Notes: generated by a model from the letters alone, not told the origin. DNA of 64,000 nt from Thalassotalea sp. ND16A (GCF_000764205.1 NZ_JQDZ01000097.1:1-64000), one strand, 5' to 3'. Shown: positions 40,202-50,781, counted from the stretch's first letter. Numbers and translations are program-made.

Positions 40202-40825
40202 TTACTCAGCATTGTCAGCGTTTTCGTTGACTAAATTTTCTCGGTCAAATTCTAACCAGGCACGGCTTAACGATGCCAACGCGCTATAGAAGCCTTGTTG
40301 ATCATGTTGTTGCACTTGCTGGGCAAAGCTTTCTACCCAGGTTAACAAATAGTTGTCAATAAAACTCAACTGCTCTGCCCTACTCGCATTACTACACAAA
40401 TAACTTAAATAGGCGAAAATGACAGCAATATGATCGGCCGGCTCAGGAAAGTCGCTATGTAACTGCATTTCATGCTCAGTCAAAAAGTTCACCATACTCT
40501 GGTGGTACTCACCAAACAATTCTGCACTGTCTTTCTCCAGGTACTGCCCGGCATAAGGCGATGCGCTATGCTTACCAGACACTAAAAATAAACCACAGAA
40601 ATCTGCCGCGAGTTCTAACAGGTCACGTTCGCTTGATAGTGACTTCAGCTTGTCATTTAGCACGCCAATATGGGGCTGAAAACTGTCCTCATTAGCAAGA
40701 TGTTGTAAAAACACCTGCCCTTGCTCAGACATTAACTCACTAAGGAGGTCGCGCTCAACTTCCTTAGCAAACAACGATGACAACAAGCCATAAAACATCG
40801 CTCTGGCTGAATTTATTGAGTTCAT
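40202..40825 (-). CDS. torD: TorD chaperone of TMAO reductase
   Basis: TorD is the cytoplasmic dedicated chaperone that binds the TorA signal peptide and assists molybdenum-cofactor insertion before Tat export. The 207-residue all-helical protein fits the TorD/DmsD/NarJ family: [13 protein letters not shown] near the N terminus, [18 protein letters not shown] near 90, and [16 protein letters not shown] near 127. Its ATG overlaps the torA stop by 4 bp (ATGA), so it is translationally coupled as the last gene of the torECAD operon. Confidence 0.93.
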   Translation of the reverse strand: MNSINSARAMFYGLLSSLFAKEVERDLLSELMSEQGQVFLQHLANEDSFQPHIGVLNDKLKSLSSERDLLELAADFCGLFLVSGKHSASPYAGQYLEKDSAELFGEYHQSMVNFLTEHEMQLHSDFPEPADHIAVIFAYLSYLCSNASRAEQLSFIDNYLLTWVESFAQQVQQHDQQGFYSALASLSRAWLEFDRENLVNENADNAE

Positions 40826-43314
40826 ATTGTCACCTCTACCGGACCGGAGAAAGAGCTCACCTCTGGTACCTTACCGCGAAATTTTTCATAATCGACCAAA
40901 CATGTGTAAGCAGAACATGCTTGCGCAAGTTTCGAAGAACCTAAGTCTTGAGTTAGCGTATTTGGATCGCCATAACTACACAAAGCCCCCACTTTCGCAC
41001 CGCCCTCTTTACTGCCATCTTCTCCCACCGGACCATACCAGGCGCCTTCGTGAATACGGATCACGCCTTTCGGGTAATTCTCTGAGAGTACAGCGCCAGC
41101 AAGCAATTGCCCCCTGTCGTTAAACACCCGAACGATATCGCCGTTGTTAATACCACGTTGTTTTGCATCCCCGGGATTCAGGTAAACCGGCTCCCGGCCA
41201 TTCACTGTGTAAGTATTTCGATATTGTTCTGATTCACACATTTGTGAATGCAGGCGTTTATCAGGATGACAAGATTGCATCCAAACAGGGTGCTTATCGG
41301 AGCCAGGTCCGCCATGGCTACGTTCCGTTTTTTCCATCCATATTGGGTGGCCTTTACAATCATCGTATTGGTAACGGTCAATTTTACGACTAAAGATCTC
41401 AATCATTCCCGACGGTGTGCCTAACGGGTTAATTTCAGGATCCTCTCTAAAATCAGCGTGACGAGTCCAAAGCTCACCTTCGCCAAAGTGAACATAACCA
41501 TCGCGCCAAAACTGTTCGAAATCAGGCATTGGAAATTTGCCTTCGTTGGCGCCTTTGCACTCATCATAAAGCTGCTTCAGCCAATCAAGCTCGGTCATGC
41601 CGCGAGTGTATTGTTTTTCTTTGCCTAATATGCGGGCGAAACGGCTGAATATTTCATAATCCGACAAGCTATCAAATAATGGCTCAACCATCTTTTGCAT
41701 CGCCAACAAACCACGATTGGCATAACTGCCATAAACATCAATATCATTGCGTTCCAACGTGGTACATGCTGGCAATACGATGTCTGAGAAACGGCATGTC
41801 GCCGTCCAGTTAATGTCGACGGTAACCACACATTCGAGTTTTTGAAATGCGGTTTTCATCCGGTTTCTGTCTTGATGATGATTCCATGGGTTATTACCCG
41901 AAAATACCATCATTTTAATGTCCGGATAAGTGACTTTGTCGCCATTAGCGTCAATCACTTTGCCCGGTTCTAAAATAGCGTCAACCCAACGAGCAACCGG
42001 AATGGTGCTGCTTGCGCCTTTAAAGTCATGGTTGTCAAAAATCGGTTTTTGACCCTCATCGAGATTTCTTGGAAACGCTCCGGGAGCTGCCGCGCCAGAA
42101 GAAGGAACGCCAATACTCGAGTAATGATGACCATAACTGATACCGCCACCTGGCAAGCCAATTTGGCCAATCATTGTCGCTAATACTGCAGCCATCCAGT
42201 AAGGTTGTTCACCGTGCTGTTGTCGTTGTATGCACCAACCCATCAGCATTTGGGTGCGCCCTGCCACCATTGTTTTCGCTAAAGAACGGATCACATCGGC
42301 TGGCACTGCCGTTATTTTTTCAGCCCATTCGACGGTTTTTGCAATACCGTCATTGGCACCGGTTAAATACGGTACAAATTGTTCAAAGCCTAAGCTATAA
42401 CCTTCAATGAACGCTTTATCATGCAGATCATTAATATAGAATTCATGAGCAATTGCCAGCATCAGAGCAACGTCGGTTTGTGGGTTAATGTAAATTTTTT
42501 CACAAGCTAAATAGTCTTGCGTTTTTGATGCCACAGGGTCGATACTAATGACACGGATTTTCCCCTGTTTCACTTTTTCTTTTAACTGCGCTAAATACTC
42601 ATAGCTTTCATGGGTTTCCGCGTTCCAGCCAACCTGCAAGTTTTTAAACGGATCATTGGCCCACAGTATAATTGTGTTGGCATTATCCAAAATCAGTGGC
42701 CATGAAGTGCCTTGCGCATAGACTTCAGTAGAGCCTAAAATATATGGCAGTATCGTTTGCCCGGCCCCGGTGGAATAATCACCTATTTTTTTAACAAAAT
42801 TACCATGCATGCCTACCGCTCTTTGCATATGACTGGTACTGGAATGTAATTGCCCAGTTGCCCGCCAGCCGGTTTGTCCGGCATGTAAACCCGATGGTCC
42901 GTATTTAGTTTGCACTTGATCCAACGATTCTTTAAACAAGGTTAAAGCTTTATCCCAAGTCACCCGAACAAAGCGAAAATCTCCACGCTGTGTGGTATCA
43001 CTTTGATGGCCTTTTAACAGAAAGTCTAAACGCACCATAGGGTATCGAACACGTGACGGGTTATACACCAGGCCACGTACGCCGTTGATCATGTCCGTTG
43101 GGTATTTATCCAAATCGAACGGTTTTACCTGATCAATAACGCCATTTTTACGCTTAACCTTGAAGGCACCAAAATGAGATCCAGTGGTTAACCAGTCGTC
43201 ACGGTTTTTTGCCCCAGCTTTAGCCAGAGCCGTTAATGGCGTTAGTATTGAAGCGCTGCTGATAACGGTAAATGATGTTGCCAACATGCCCTTTAAAAAA
43301 TCTCTTCTCTTCAT
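40822..43314 (-). CDS. torA: Trimethylamine-N-oxide reductase TorA
   Basis: TorA is the periplasmic molybdoenzyme that reduces TMAO to trimethylamine as terminal electron acceptor. The 830-residue precursor starts with a twin-arginine signal ([14 protein letters not shown], cleavage near ALAKAGA). The molybdopterin oxidoreductase core shows the Mo-ligand serine region [25 protein letters not shown], and the C-terminal cofactor domain ([19 protein letters not shown]). It lacks the N-terminal Fe-S cysteines, as expected for the DMSO/TMAO reductase type III subclass. AGGAGCC precedes the ATG. It receives electrons from TorC, encoded 15 bp upstream. Confidence 0.96.
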   Translation of the reverse strand: MKRRDFLKGMLATSFTVISSASILTPLTALAKAGAKNRDDWLTTGSHFGAFKVKRKNGVIDQVKPFDLDKYPTDMINGVRGLVYNPSRVRYPMVRLDFLLKGHQSDTTQRGDFRFVRVTWDKALTLFKESLDQVQTKYGPSGLHAGQTGWRATGQLHSSTSHMQRAVGMHGNFVKKIGDYSTGAGQTILPYILGSTEVYAQGTSWPLILDNANTIILWANDPFKNLQVGWNAETHESYEYLAQLKEKVKQGKIRVISIDPVASKTQDYLACEKIYINPQTDVALMLAIAHEFYINDLHDKAFIEGYSLGFEQFVPYLTGANDGIAKTVEWAEKITAVPADVIRSLAKTMVAGRTQMLMGWCIQRQQHGEQPYWMAAVLATMIGQIGLPGGGISYGHHYSSIGVPSSGAAAPGAFPRNLDEGQKPIFDNHDFKGASSTIPVARWVDAILEPGKVIDANGDKVTYPDIKMMVFSGNNPWNHHQDRNRMKTAFQKLECVVTVDINWTATCRFSDIVLPACTTLERNDIDVYGSYANRGLLAMQKMVEPLFDSLSDYEIFSRFARILGKEKQYTRGMTELDWLKQLYDECKGANEGKFPMPDFEQFWRDGYVHFGEGELWTRHADFREDPEINPLGTPSGMIEIFSRKIDRYQYDDCKGHPIWMEKTERSHGGPGSDKHPVWMQSCHPDKRLHSQMCESEQYRNTYTVNGREPVYLNPGDAKQRGINNGDIVRVFNDRGQLLAGAVLSENYPKGVIRIHEGAWYGPVGEDGSKEGGAKVGALCSYGDPNTLTQDLGSSKLAQACSAYTCLVDYEKFRGKVPEVSSFSGPVEVTI

Positions 43315-43329
43315 GATGTCAGGCTCCTA

Positions 43330-44508
43330 TTAATGTTCTTTTTTAACAAACGTTGATGAATGTTGTTGTAAGTATTTTTGAACTAATGCTTGCGTATCTT
43401 GATCCATATTGACAAAAGCAATCATCCCCTGGAACATACCTGGCCAGGTGTTGGCATCAAAATGAGCCTCATCCGGCTGGGTATGACAAACACTACAGCT
43501 AGATCTAAAGGTATCTCTGGCGTAATCCCATAATGGTTGCTGCTCGGCAATTAAATATTCGGCATCGGTCCAAAGTTGTGTTTCAACGCGTTGCCATTTA
43601 AGCCCAGTCATGTCGTCTTCTTTCTCTTCAAAGCCATTGATAATGCCATCCGTTTTCGCCGCATCCTTTGACAATTGTGCGGTCAGCATATTGATGCCAA
43701 AATCGTAGTAAATCACCCGACCCGCGCCAATTTTCTTACGCCAGCCTGAAATCGCAATCTTGACTCTGCGGTCTGTGCTTTCCAGAACTTTCACCTTAGT
43801 TGCCACATTTAAGGTACCGGCTTCAACATCACCGTTCTCGCTAAAATATAACGGTTTGGTTAAGGCACTATAGTAATCTTGCTGTAGATTAAACGAATTA
43901 GGACCTGTCCCCACTTCGGCAATTAACTCTGGCGCCCTGGCTGTGCCCATATCGGGTAACGTATGAGCAATGCCCTTATGACAATCGACGCAACTTTGAT
44001 CATTCTCTGCCGCTCGTTTCATCTGTTTTTGCGCGAGCTTGGACATGCTATCCCACTTCATTGAGTCGTAGTCATGGCAACCTTTACAGGCCAGAGAATC
44101 ATCCCGGTCAAAGCGGGCCCATTCCCTTGATGCCATTTCCATGCGTTTGCTTTCAAATTTTGCATCAGTATTCACGGTTTGGAAAAACCAGCCCCAAACG
44201 TCACTCGAGGCTTCCATTTTGCGAGCAATTTTACGGCCCCAACTGTGTGGCACGTGACAATCAGGACACGTTGCTCGCACCCCTGAGTGATTTGACCAAT
44301 GCACGGTTTTTTGTAGCTCTTGATACGGTTTGCTTTCCATGCTGTGACAACTAATACAAAATTCTTCCGTATTGGTCGCCTCGATTGCAGTATTAAAACC
44401 GCCCCAAAAAACAACCCCCATAATAAACCCGGCTAAACTGATAGTTCCCAGGGTTAAAAATGTTGCCGGCCGGTTAAGTGTTAGCCAGAGGTTTTTAAGC
44501 CATCTCAT
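43330..44508 (-). CDS. torC: Pentahaem c-type cytochrome TorC
   Basis: TorC is an inner-membrane anchored cytochrome passing electrons from menaquinol to TorA. An N-terminal transmembrane helix (about residues 14-34) is followed by a NapC/NirT domain with four CxxCH motifs (CISCH, CPDCH, CKGCH, CVDCH), and a C-terminal domain with the fifth (CSVCH near 342), where TorA binds in E. coli. The 392 residues match TorC length. torE is upstream, 40 bp away. Confidence 0.95.
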   Translation of the reverse strand: MRWLKNLWLTLNRPATFLTLGTISLAGFIMGVVFWGGFNTAIEATNTEEFCISCHSMESKPYQELQKTVHWSNHSGVRATCPDCHVPHSWGRKIARKMEASSDVWGWFFQTVNTDAKFESKRMEMASREWARFDRDDSLACKGCHDYDSMKWDSMSKLAQKQMKRAAENDQSCVDCHKGIAHTLPDMGTARAPELIAEVGTGPNSFNLQQDYYSALTKPLYFSENGDVEAGTLNVATKVKVLESTDRRVKIAISGWRKKIGAGRVIYYDFGINMLTAQLSKDAAKTDGIINGFEEKEDDMTGLKWQRVETQLWTDAEYLIAEQQPLWDYARDTFRSSCSVCHTQPDEAHFDANTWPGMFQGMIAFVNMDQDTQALVQKYLQQHSSTFVKKEH

Positions 44509-44548
44509 TTTCGCTTCCTCATTCTTGTTTTATTAAACTGCTGCCAAC

Positions 44549-44716
44549 TTAGTGGCTAACAACGCCACCGAAGGCCTGAATTACCCAAATCACCAGGCCA
44601 TAAGCACCGATGCCAAATACACTTAACACTGGAAATAACACGACGATAATCAAACCTAATGCTCTTAGTTCGCCGGTTCTTGTTTTCTGTTTTTGTTCCG
44701 CTTGTTTTGTCTTCAC
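44549..44716 (-). CDS. torE: TorE/NapE-like small membrane protein
   Basis: This is a short single-helix membrane protein at the head of the tor operon, as in Shewanella torECAD. A GTG at 44716 with AAGGAG 7 nt upstream gives a 55-residue protein starting MKTKQAEQKQ. The longer frame to 44743 has no such site. The hydrophobic segment ELRALGLIIVVLFPVLSVFG matches the NapE/TorE family. The role is not established. Confidence 0.85.
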   Translation of the reverse strand: MKTKQAEQKQKTRTGELRALGLIIVVLFPVLSVFGIGAYGLVIWVIQAFGGVVSH

Positions 44717-44806
44717 CTCAAAACTCCTTACCTTTATTAGCATTAATGCCGAAACTTTTTTGATGATTGAAGTGTAAATAGTTAATGTGAATAAGGTTGG
44801 CTGTGG

Positions 44807-44847
44807 CTGTGAACATGATTTAACAAATTGTGAAAAGATATGAACAG
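44807..44847 (-). promoter_or_regulatory. TorR operator (tor boxes) of torECAD
   Basis: Read on the minus strand from 44847, four decamers follow each other at a 10-bp period: CTGTTCATAT, CTTTTCACAA, TTTGTTAAAT, CATGTTCACA. The first equals the E. coli tor box sequence as I recall it; the others are degenerate. The site lies about 90-130 bp upstream of the torE start. Confidence 0.7.
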
Positions 44848-44851
44848 AATA

Positions 44852-44885
44852 CCCCTATAAAGGCTTCCAGCCTGCCGGGTATAAA
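44852..44885. repeat. Direct repeat flanking heptad array, copy 1
   Basis: It shares the CTGCCGGGTATAA end and an AAAGG-GCTTCC core with 45008-45040. The two copies bracket the heptad element. Confidence 0.8.
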
Positions 44886-44927
44886 CGCTTCTTGCTTCGA
44901 GCTAAGAGCTTCGGGCTTCAGGCAGAC
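44886..44927 (+). repeat. Degenerate heptad array next to the tor operator
   Basis: Units CGCTTCT, TGCTTCG, AGCTAAG, AGCTTCG, GGCTTCA end in GGCAGAC, followed by TTGTTATTG. Confidence 0.75.
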
Positions 44928-44965
44928 TTGTTATTGTTACACGATAGGTGAATTCATCAAATACA

Positions 44966-44998
44966 CAGCCCGTGGCCAGTAGCTAGTTGCTAGATGCT
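44966..44998 (-). repeat. Inverted heptad stretch
   Basis: On the minus strand it reads AGCATCT, AGCAACT, AGCTACT, GGCCACG, GGCTGTG, opposing the array at 44886. Confidence 0.7.
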
Positions 44999-45007
44999 AA
45001 AAACAAT

Positions 45008-45040
45008 CCCCCTCAAAGGGCTTCCTGCCTGCCGGGTATA
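45008..45040. repeat. Direct repeat flanking heptad array, copy 2
   Basis: Second copy of the repeat at 44852-44885, with a few substitutions and a 1-bp insertion. Confidence 0.8.
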
Positions 45041-45055
45041 AGCACATCCCTGTGC

Positions 45056-45090
45056 AAAAAAAAGGGTAACCTTTTTTCAGGTTACCCTTT
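45056..45090 (-). terminator. Rho-independent terminator of torF
   Basis: On the minus strand AAAGGGTAACC, loop TGAAAAAA, GGTTACCCTTT form an 11-bp stem followed by a run of eight T. Confidence 0.9.
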
Positions 45091-45154
45091 GGCATCTCGG
45101 GAAAAATGCCTATTGGCTTGATTGATTTTTCTACAACTACTTTTCTACCACGAT

Positions 45155-45904
45155 TTAAAAGCTTTTACGGACTGCAAAAACAAAGCGTTGATCGAATATT
45201 TTTCGCCCCTGCTCATCGCCATAAACTTTGTGAGAGGAGTCAACATCGGTATCGTGATAACGTAAGTCTAAAGTTAAGCCATAAAAGATTTTACTTACCC
45301 CTAAATTCCAGTGAGTCCAGCCTTCTGCGCCATCACCGCTTAGCTCTTGATAGCCAACAGAGCCTGAAAGCGTAACATCATTGGCAAAGCTCATGCTTGG
45401 ATGAACTGCATAGTTAACGCCACTCCAACCATCCACGCCAAACCAGTCGTTTAAGGTTGGGGTGACTTCTAATTCCACTTTTACACCATCGAAATCTTTT
45501 GCCACTTTCATCCATAACTCGGTGTAATCCATGTCTTTCACACCCGGGTAGGTGTAATGGAAAACAAAAGCGTTATAGGTAAAACCACTATCACCAAAGC
45601 TACCAAATTTTCCGATATAAGGTGCAACTACCGCATAAATATCTGGGGTTGACTCAAACTTATTGGTGGCACTATATAAGCCGGCATAGGTACCACTATC
45701 GTGAGTCCAGGTAAAGCTGCCTTTAACCGCAGGGATCTCTCCATCGGCAACTTCTGACTCACCACGAAACACATAATCGCTGGCAATTTCTAACGAGCCA
45801 CTGAAACTGCCATTAAAAAGTTTCTCCGGTGTTTGTTCAGCACTTGCCACAAACGAAGTTGATAGTACAATTGAAGCAACGAGTAAGTTGTTGACTGCAT
45901 TCAT
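45155..45904 (-). CDS. torF: TorF-family putative outer-membrane porin
   Basis: This 249-residue protein has a signal peptide (cleavage near VASAEQTP) and a beta-strand rich mature part with SLEIASDYVFRGESEVADGE and GLYSATNKFES. The pattern fits the TorF/Gcw_chp family of about 230-250 residues and ends in an aromatic residue (RKSF), typical of outer-membrane barrels. In Shewanella oneidensis torF is a TorR-regulated gene. Here it lies between torE and torR with tor-box-like sites upstream and its own terminator, so it is a separate unit that might admit TMAO to the periplasm (inference). Confidence 0.85.
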   Translation of the reverse strand: MNAVNNLLVASIVLSTSFVASAEQTPEKLFNGSFSGSLEIASDYVFRGESEVADGEIPAVKGSFTWTHDSGTYAGLYSATNKFESTPDIYAVVAPYIGKFGSFGDSGFTYNAFVFHYTYPGVKDMDYTELWMKVAKDFDGVKVELEVTPTLNDWFGVDGWSGVNYAVHPSMSFANDVTLSGSVGYQELSGDGAEGWTHWNLGVSKIFYGLTLDLRYHDTDVDSSHKVYGDEQGRKIFDQRFVFAVRKSF

Positions 45905-45971
45905 TAGTTAATACTCCAAGGTTGATATAAATCAGTTCAAAAATTATCTACTGGGCTATTGTATTAAGCAG

Positions 45972-46003
45972 ATGTGAACAGCATTGCAGTAACAAGTGAA
46001 CAC
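45972..46003 (-). promoter_or_regulatory. Tor-box-like pair between torF and torR
   Basis: On the minus strand CTGTTCACAT (45981-45972) and GTGTTCACTT (46003-45994) repeat the tor-box core GTTCA at 22-bp spacing, two helical turns. They could let TorR control torF and its own divergent gene. Confidence 0.6.
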
Positions 46004-46069
46004 AATGTATAAAAATGTGACATAACTGGGTTACTAATCGCTGAGTGACTACAGAGTAGGAAATTAAAA

Positions 46070-46801
46070 TTGAAAGATAAGCATATTTTGGTCGTCGAAG
46101 ATGAAGAATTAACTCGCACTAAGCTTGTTGGTTATTTTCAACATGAAGGCTATCAGGTAAGTGAAGCTGCCAGCAAAGCAGAGATGCTCGTGGTATTGGC
46201 GAATAATGACATTAACCTTGTCATGCTAGACATTAATTTGCCCGATGAGGATGGCTTGATGATCACCAGAACCTTGCGCAGTCAATCGAGCATAGGGATT
46301 ATTTTGGTTACTGGCCGAACCGATGATATAGACAAAATTGTTGGCTTGGAAATGGGCGCCGACGATTATGTCACTAAACCCTTTAACTTGCGTGAATTGT
46401 TGGTGCGAGTGAGAAACTTGTTATGGCGTATGTCTTTAACTGAGCAGAAAGAAGAAAGTATAAATCATGCCATTGAAGAAGAGGAAGATGACGACTTATT
46501 TCGCTTTGGTTCGTGGAGTTTTGACATCCCCAGACGTAAGCTTTGCCAGAACAATGAACAAATGAAACTCACCAAAGCAGAATACGAGATGTTGGTCGCC
46601 TTTATTGCCCATCCGGGAAGAGTGTTAACTCGGGACCGGTTATTAAATTTGATCGATCATCGGGTAGAAGCTCCGAATGACCGTACCATAGATGTGTTGG
46701 TGCGCCGACTACGCAATAAAATAGAAACCGACCCTAAAAATCCTGAATACTTTATTACCATACACGGTGAAGGGTATTTGTTTGCGGCCAACTTGAGCTA
46801 G
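46070..46801 (+). CDS. torR: Response regulator TorR
   Basis: TorR is an OmpR/PhoB-type response regulator activating tor genes when phosphorylated by TorS. The receiver domain (about 1-120) has the acidic pair EDEE, the phospho-acceptor Asp in MLDINLPDEDG (near 54), and a Lys in VTKPFNLREL. The winged-helix effector domain ends with RTIDVLVRRLRNKIE and GEGYLFAANLS. The 243-residue frame starts at a TTG with AGTAGG 8 nt upstream. torT is convergent, 12 bp away. Confidence 0.95.
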   Translation: MKDKHILVVEDEELTRTKLVGYFQHEGYQVSEAASKAEMLVVLANNDINLVMLDINLPDEDGLMITRTLRSQSSIGIILVTGRTDDIDKIVGLEMGADDYVTKPFNLRELLVRVRNLLWRMSLTEQKEESINHAIEEEEDDDLFRFGSWSFDIPRRKLCQNNEQMKLTKAEYEMLVAFIAHPGRVLTRDRLLNLIDHRVEAPNDRTIDVLVRRLRNKIETDPKNPEYFITIHGEGYLFAANLS

Positions 46802-46813
46802 GGTCTGTTGACC

Positions 46814-47794
46814 CTAGGGCTTAATGCTATAAACAGGTTTAAAGTAACTCGGCGATAGCGATAGTGCGGTCGGAAATTGCTCAAGGGTTTCCCTGGTTAG
46901 CGACAATATTTTAGGCGCCTGATCAGGGCTGATTTTTTTGTTCAATAAATAATCCACAGCCTGATCTATGGCCATTTTACCTTGCAATACCATTTGATCC
47001 GAATTGGCCATTAAAATTTTTCCGCGTCGAATACCACGATATACCCCGTGACTTAAATAATGACTTAAAATTTTCGGCCTTGTCGCTATAGGCAAATGCG
47101 CAACTTCCGCGATCGCCATTTCGGCCATTACCGCATTACCAGCCAAATAATCCAGACTTTTATATTCAGCCAAGGTGCTACTTAGCAGTGAAAACTGACG
47201 AATTTTTTCATTGAGCCCATACTTTATTGCAACCAGTTGCACATCACTATTTTCCAACGAATCCTGTAAGCCGAGCGTAGCTTGTCGGCTGCCTCCACCT
47301 TGCTTTGGTCCAGGAAACCAAGCCAGTTTAACTTTATGTTCTGCCGTTGTTTTTGGGTGCTTACGGGCAAGAAACTCACCTAATTTCGCCCCCATTTGAT
47401 ACCATGACACACCCGTTCTGGCGGTTAAACTGACCGTTGATACTTCATTTACCAGAGCAAATAAAGGTGTGTTGTCGTTTAGCGTTTCGAGTTTTTGACT
47501 GAGCTTTTCATAATATACCGCCCCAACTAAAATGGCATCCGCCTGCCAATCGAGACATAGCTCAATTTGCCGCCATTGCTCCTGAGCATTTTGATAGCCC
47601 CCGGCTTCCAGCACTTTTAATTCAATAGCCCTTTGTTTTGCTCGCTCAGACATGCCAAAATTAATGCTAAGCCAGTAAGAGTCTTTAAGGTGTGGATACA
47701 CGGCACAAAGGCGTGGCAATTTTTTCGCATCGACATCTGCAGCCCAAACAGGCAGACTAACAAGTAAAGATAGTAGCAAGTACAAAAATTTCAC
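46814..47794 (-). CDS. torT: TMAO-binding periplasmic protein TorT
   Basis: TorT is the periplasmic ligand-binding partner that presents TMAO to the TorS sensor. It has a signal peptide (KFLYLLLSLLVSLPVWAADV) and a type I periplasmic-binding fold: LCAVYPHLKDSYWLSINFG, ILVGAVYYEKLS, and LAWFPGPKQGGGSRQ. The frame reaches a TTG at 47800, but the GTG at 47794 has GGGAGA 7-8 nt upstream and is preferred (326 residues). Only 41 bp separate it from the divergent torS. The torR-torT-torS orientation matches E. coli. Confidence 0.92.
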   Translation of the reverse strand: MKFLYLLLSLLVSLPVWAADVDAKKLPRLCAVYPHLKDSYWLSINFGMSERAKQRAIELKVLEAGGYQNAQEQWRQIELCLDWQADAILVGAVYYEKLSQKLETLNDNTPLFALVNEVSTVSLTARTGVSWYQMGAKLGEFLARKHPKTTAEHKVKLAWFPGPKQGGGSRQATLGLQDSLENSDVQLVAIKYGLNEKIRQFSLLSSTLAEYKSLDYLAGNAVMAEMAIAEVAHLPIATRPKILSHYLSHGVYRGIRRGKILMANSDQMVLQGKMAIDQAVDYLLNKKISPDQAPKILSLTRETLEQFPTALSLSPSYFKPVYSIKP

Positions 47795-47835
47795 CAACAA
47801 TTCTCCCTTATAAAGAGTAATAGTAGGAGCTTACA

Positions 47836-50781
47836 TTGCGTTTTCGTCAAAGTATAGGTAACAAGTTACTATTAGCGTTTAGTTTTGTTGCCGGCTTGCT
47901 GATATTTATCAGTGTTGTTTCATGGTATAGCTTAAATCTTCTCGCTGATACCGGTGAAAAAATTACTCAACAAACAATGCCGACACTGTCCAGTGCTCGA
48001 GAATTAGCAAATATCAGTTTGCAAATAACCCACCGCACAACCTTACTTAAAAATGCCAGTAGTGATCAGCAAAGACAGAAAATCAATGAGCAGTTAACGC
48101 ATCTTAATTTGGCAATAGAGAAAAAGTTTCAGGCACTCGATCGGCCCGAACAACTGGATCGCAACATCAATCACTTAGTCACATTGAAAAAAAATATCAT
48201 CACCAATATTACCCAACTCAATGAAAATGCCAAGCAACAAATTTTACAACAGCAGCAGCGAAAAAGTTCATTTAGCCTGGTCGCATCTGCCGTACATAAT
48301 ATATTCCAATTTTCTCAATCTCAGGTAGCCAATGCTTCCACCTTTGCCTTAGTTAAGTTAACAGGTCTCTATGATTTAATTGAACAGCCAACGAATAAAA
48401 ACCGGGCACAGCAAGATTTAGATCAGATCATCGATGAAGACCTTAATTTGCTAGACAAAATGTCAGCACTAGAACGTCACAGCCTGGAACTTGAACAAAT
48501 TGCAAACTTGATCTTCAATGCCGAAAAAGTCGAACAACTGCAACAGCTAATAAGTCAAAAAGATCAACACATCGCGATTATTGAGCAACTATCAAACGCG
48601 ATAACAGACCCTTATCGGCTTGCGCGAGTGAGTTCTTCAATATCGAATCTTGGCGAATTTACTCAGCTGATCAAACAGCAAGATACTCATTTGAAACTTG
48701 AGCAAAAGCAAAATCGATTGCACCTGTATATATCAAGCCAGTTGAGTAAGCTAAATCAAGGCATTTTGGCGCTGGTCGAAAAGGAAACTCAGCAGGCTCA
48801 ACAAACCAGTCATCAACATCAAGAATTAGTGTCGTGGACACTAAACGTTTTCCTGGTGACGGCCATATTATCGTTAATTGTCATCATTGGCGTTATGTGG
48901 AAGGTTGTTTACCAAGGGATAGTGTTCAAGCTGTCAAAATACACGCAAGCAATCAAGAAGCTTGCCGAAGGGGATCTGCAAATCAATGTCGAATCTGCTC
49001 GCGATGAAGAGTTAAATCAACTGGCATTGGCGCTCGATATTTTCCGTGATAATGCCATTAAAAAACAAACCCTCGAGCAAGAACAAATTGCCATTGCGCG
49101 CGAGCTGCGCCTGCATCAAGAAAACCTGGAGCAACTGGTAGTACAAAGAACCGAACAGCTGACACAAACCAATGCAAGACTGAACCAGGAATCTACTGGT
49201 CATGCCTTAGCGAAAAAACAGGCTGAAGACGCTAACCGGGCCAAATCGGTATTTCTTGCAAATATGAGTCACGAAATACGTACCCCGATGAATGGCATGA
49301 TAGGTACGTTAGAGCTGTTATCCGATACCCCTTTATCTGCGCAGCAACAAGCCTATGCTGAAACCATACTGAATTCCGGGGAAAACCTGTTAGACATCCT
49401 CAACGATATTCTTGATTACTCAAAAATTGAAGCCGGCCATATTGAAATAAGCAAAGGTGCTGTCGATCTTCAACGTCTTGGTAATGATGTTATCGAGCTA
49501 ATGCACTCAAGAGCAGATAGCAAAGGTTTAGCACTATCCTTTACGGTCACCGTTGAACAATCTATGTGGGCTTTGGCTGATTTAGGTAAACTCCGCCAAA
49601 TCGTGATTAATCTGATCAACAACGCGATAAAGTTTACCCGCAAAGGCAGCGTTACTCTTATTATCAACCAGCAACAAAAGCAATTACTCATTAGTGTTAA
49701 TGATACTGGCTGTGGTATTGCTGATGATAAACAGCAACAAATATTTGAGGCATTTAGCCAAGTCGCTAATTTCAACAGTGCTGCTGGTACCGGACTCGGT
49801 TTAGCGATATGTCAGCGTTTGGTAGCAGCAATGCAAGGAGAACTGAGTTTAACCAGCACTCTCGGTCTTGGTAGCTGCTTTACCGTGCAAATTCCTTATG
49901 AAGCGGCTCCGCAAGGGTTGGTGACGGAACAAAGAACCTTAAACAATCAAGTCACTGAACAGGCTAAGCATTATCAAGTATTAATCGTTGAAGACAATCC
50001 AGTTAACTTGGATGTAGCCTGTGCCTTAATAGAAAAGCTTGGTCATACCGTTATCTCTGCCATCAATGGCACGTCTGCGCTGGAGCTATATTCAACTGAA
50101 GATTTTGATTTGGCGTTACTGGATATCAACCTTCCGGATATCGATGGTGTTGAGCTGGCGAAACAATTACGAGTCATGGCTGAAAAAAAGCAAAAAGCAT
50201 TAAAAACTATTGCCGTTTCCGCACACGTTTTTAAAGAGGATGTGACTAAATTTATTGATTCGGGCTTTGATGGTTTTATAGCAAAACCAGTACAAATGAA
50301 ACGCTTGAAAGCGACCATAGATAAAGTGATGTCTGTTGGCAGAGCAAAACACCTACAACAAGTACCCAGCCAACAAATACTTAAACAGCAACCGGAAAAA
50401 GCCAATACTGCAGCCATCGTTCAACAGCAAGCAGCGATAGGTACTGAGCATGATGGTCTTATCTTTGATAAAGACATTCTACAACAAGATCTCGAATACC
50501 TGAGTAAAGACAAAATAATTCATCTGGCACAGTTATTTTGCCAGCAAGCGTTAACAGATTATCGCGACTTTTCCTCGTTAAACGCAAACCAGCAAGAAAA
50601 CTTACTGCACAAGTTAAAAGGAGCAGCTAGCGCAGTTGGCCTGATAGCTTTACAGCAATTATGTCAAAAACTTGAAACACTCTGTAAAGCCAGGCAGTTA
50701 ACCGATTCAGAGTTATCAAACTTGCAAACAGTAATGAAGCTGTCGGTGAATAACTTACAAGAGTTCGTCGCAGAGTTATGA
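47836..50781 (+). CDS. torS: Hybrid sensor kinase TorS
   Basis: TorS is an unorthodox tripartite sensor kinase. Two transmembrane helices (about residues 10-32 and 335-356) bracket a long helical periplasmic sensor. A HAMP domain, HisKA ([12 protein letters not shown] near 477), HATPase ([19 protein letters not shown]), receiver ([13 protein letters not shown] near 760) and C-terminal HPt domain ([11 protein letters not shown] near 930) follow, giving a His-Asp-His relay to TorR. At 981 residues it is somewhat longer than E. coli TorS. The start is a TTG with TAGGAG upstream. Confidence 0.95.
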   Translation: MRFRQSIGNKLLLAFSFVAGLLIFISVVSWYSLNLLADTGEKITQQTMPTLSSARELANISLQITHRTTLLKNASSDQQRQKINEQLTHLNLAIEKKFQALDRPEQLDRNINHLVTLKKNIITNITQLNENAKQQILQQQQRKSSFSLVASAVHNIFQFSQSQVANASTFALVKLTGLYDLIEQPTNKNRAQQDLDQIIDEDLNLLDKMSALERHSLELEQIANLIFNAEKVEQLQQLISQKDQHIAIIEQLSNAITDPYRLARVSSSISNLGEFTQLIKQQDTHLKLEQKQNRLHLYISSQLSKLNQGILALVEKETQQAQQTSHQHQELVSWTLNVFLVTAILSLIVIIGVMWKVVYQGIVFKLSKYTQAIKKLAEGDLQINVESARDEELNQLALALDIFRDNAIKKQTLEQEQIAIARELRLHQENLEQLVVQRTEQLTQTNARLNQESTGHALAKKQAEDANRAKSVFLANMSHEIRTPMNGMIGTLELLSDTPLSAQQQAYAETILNSGENLLDILNDILDYSKIEAGHIEISKGAVDLQRLGNDVIELMHSRADSKGLALSFTVTVEQSMWALADLGKLRQIVINLINNAIKFTRKGSVTLIINQQQKQLLISVNDTGCGIADDKQQQIFEAFSQVANFNSAAGTGLGLAICQRLVAAMQGELSLTSTLGLGSCFTVQIPYEAAPQGLVTEQRTLNNQVTEQAKHYQVLIVEDNPVNLDVACALIEKLGHTVISAINGTSALELYSTEDFDLALLDINLPDIDGVELAKQLRVMAEKKQKALKTIAVSAHVFKEDVTKFIDSGFDGFIAKPVQMKRLKATIDKVMSVGRAKHLQQVPSQQILKQQPEKANTAAIVQQQAAIGTEHDGLIFDKDILQQDLEYLSKDKIIHLAQLFCQQALTDYRDFSSLNANQQENLLHKLKGAASAVGLIALQQLCQKLETLCKARQLTDSELSNLQTVMKLSVNNLQEFVAEL

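Larger units (their letters stand above)
44717..45154. other. 438-bp intergenic region upstream of torE with operator and repeats
   Basis: From torE outwards it holds the putative TorR operator (44807-44847), a roughly 33-bp direct-repeat copy (44852-44885), a heptad array (44886-44927), an inverted heptad stretch (44966-44998), the second direct-repeat copy (45008-45040) and the torF terminator (45056-45090). No gene is seen. Confidence 0.8.

Noticed and set aside
44852-45040. Insertion sequence bounded by direct repeats
   Set aside because: The bracketed segment is about 120 bp with no transposase and the repeats are too long and diverged for target-site duplications; kept only as a repeat finding.
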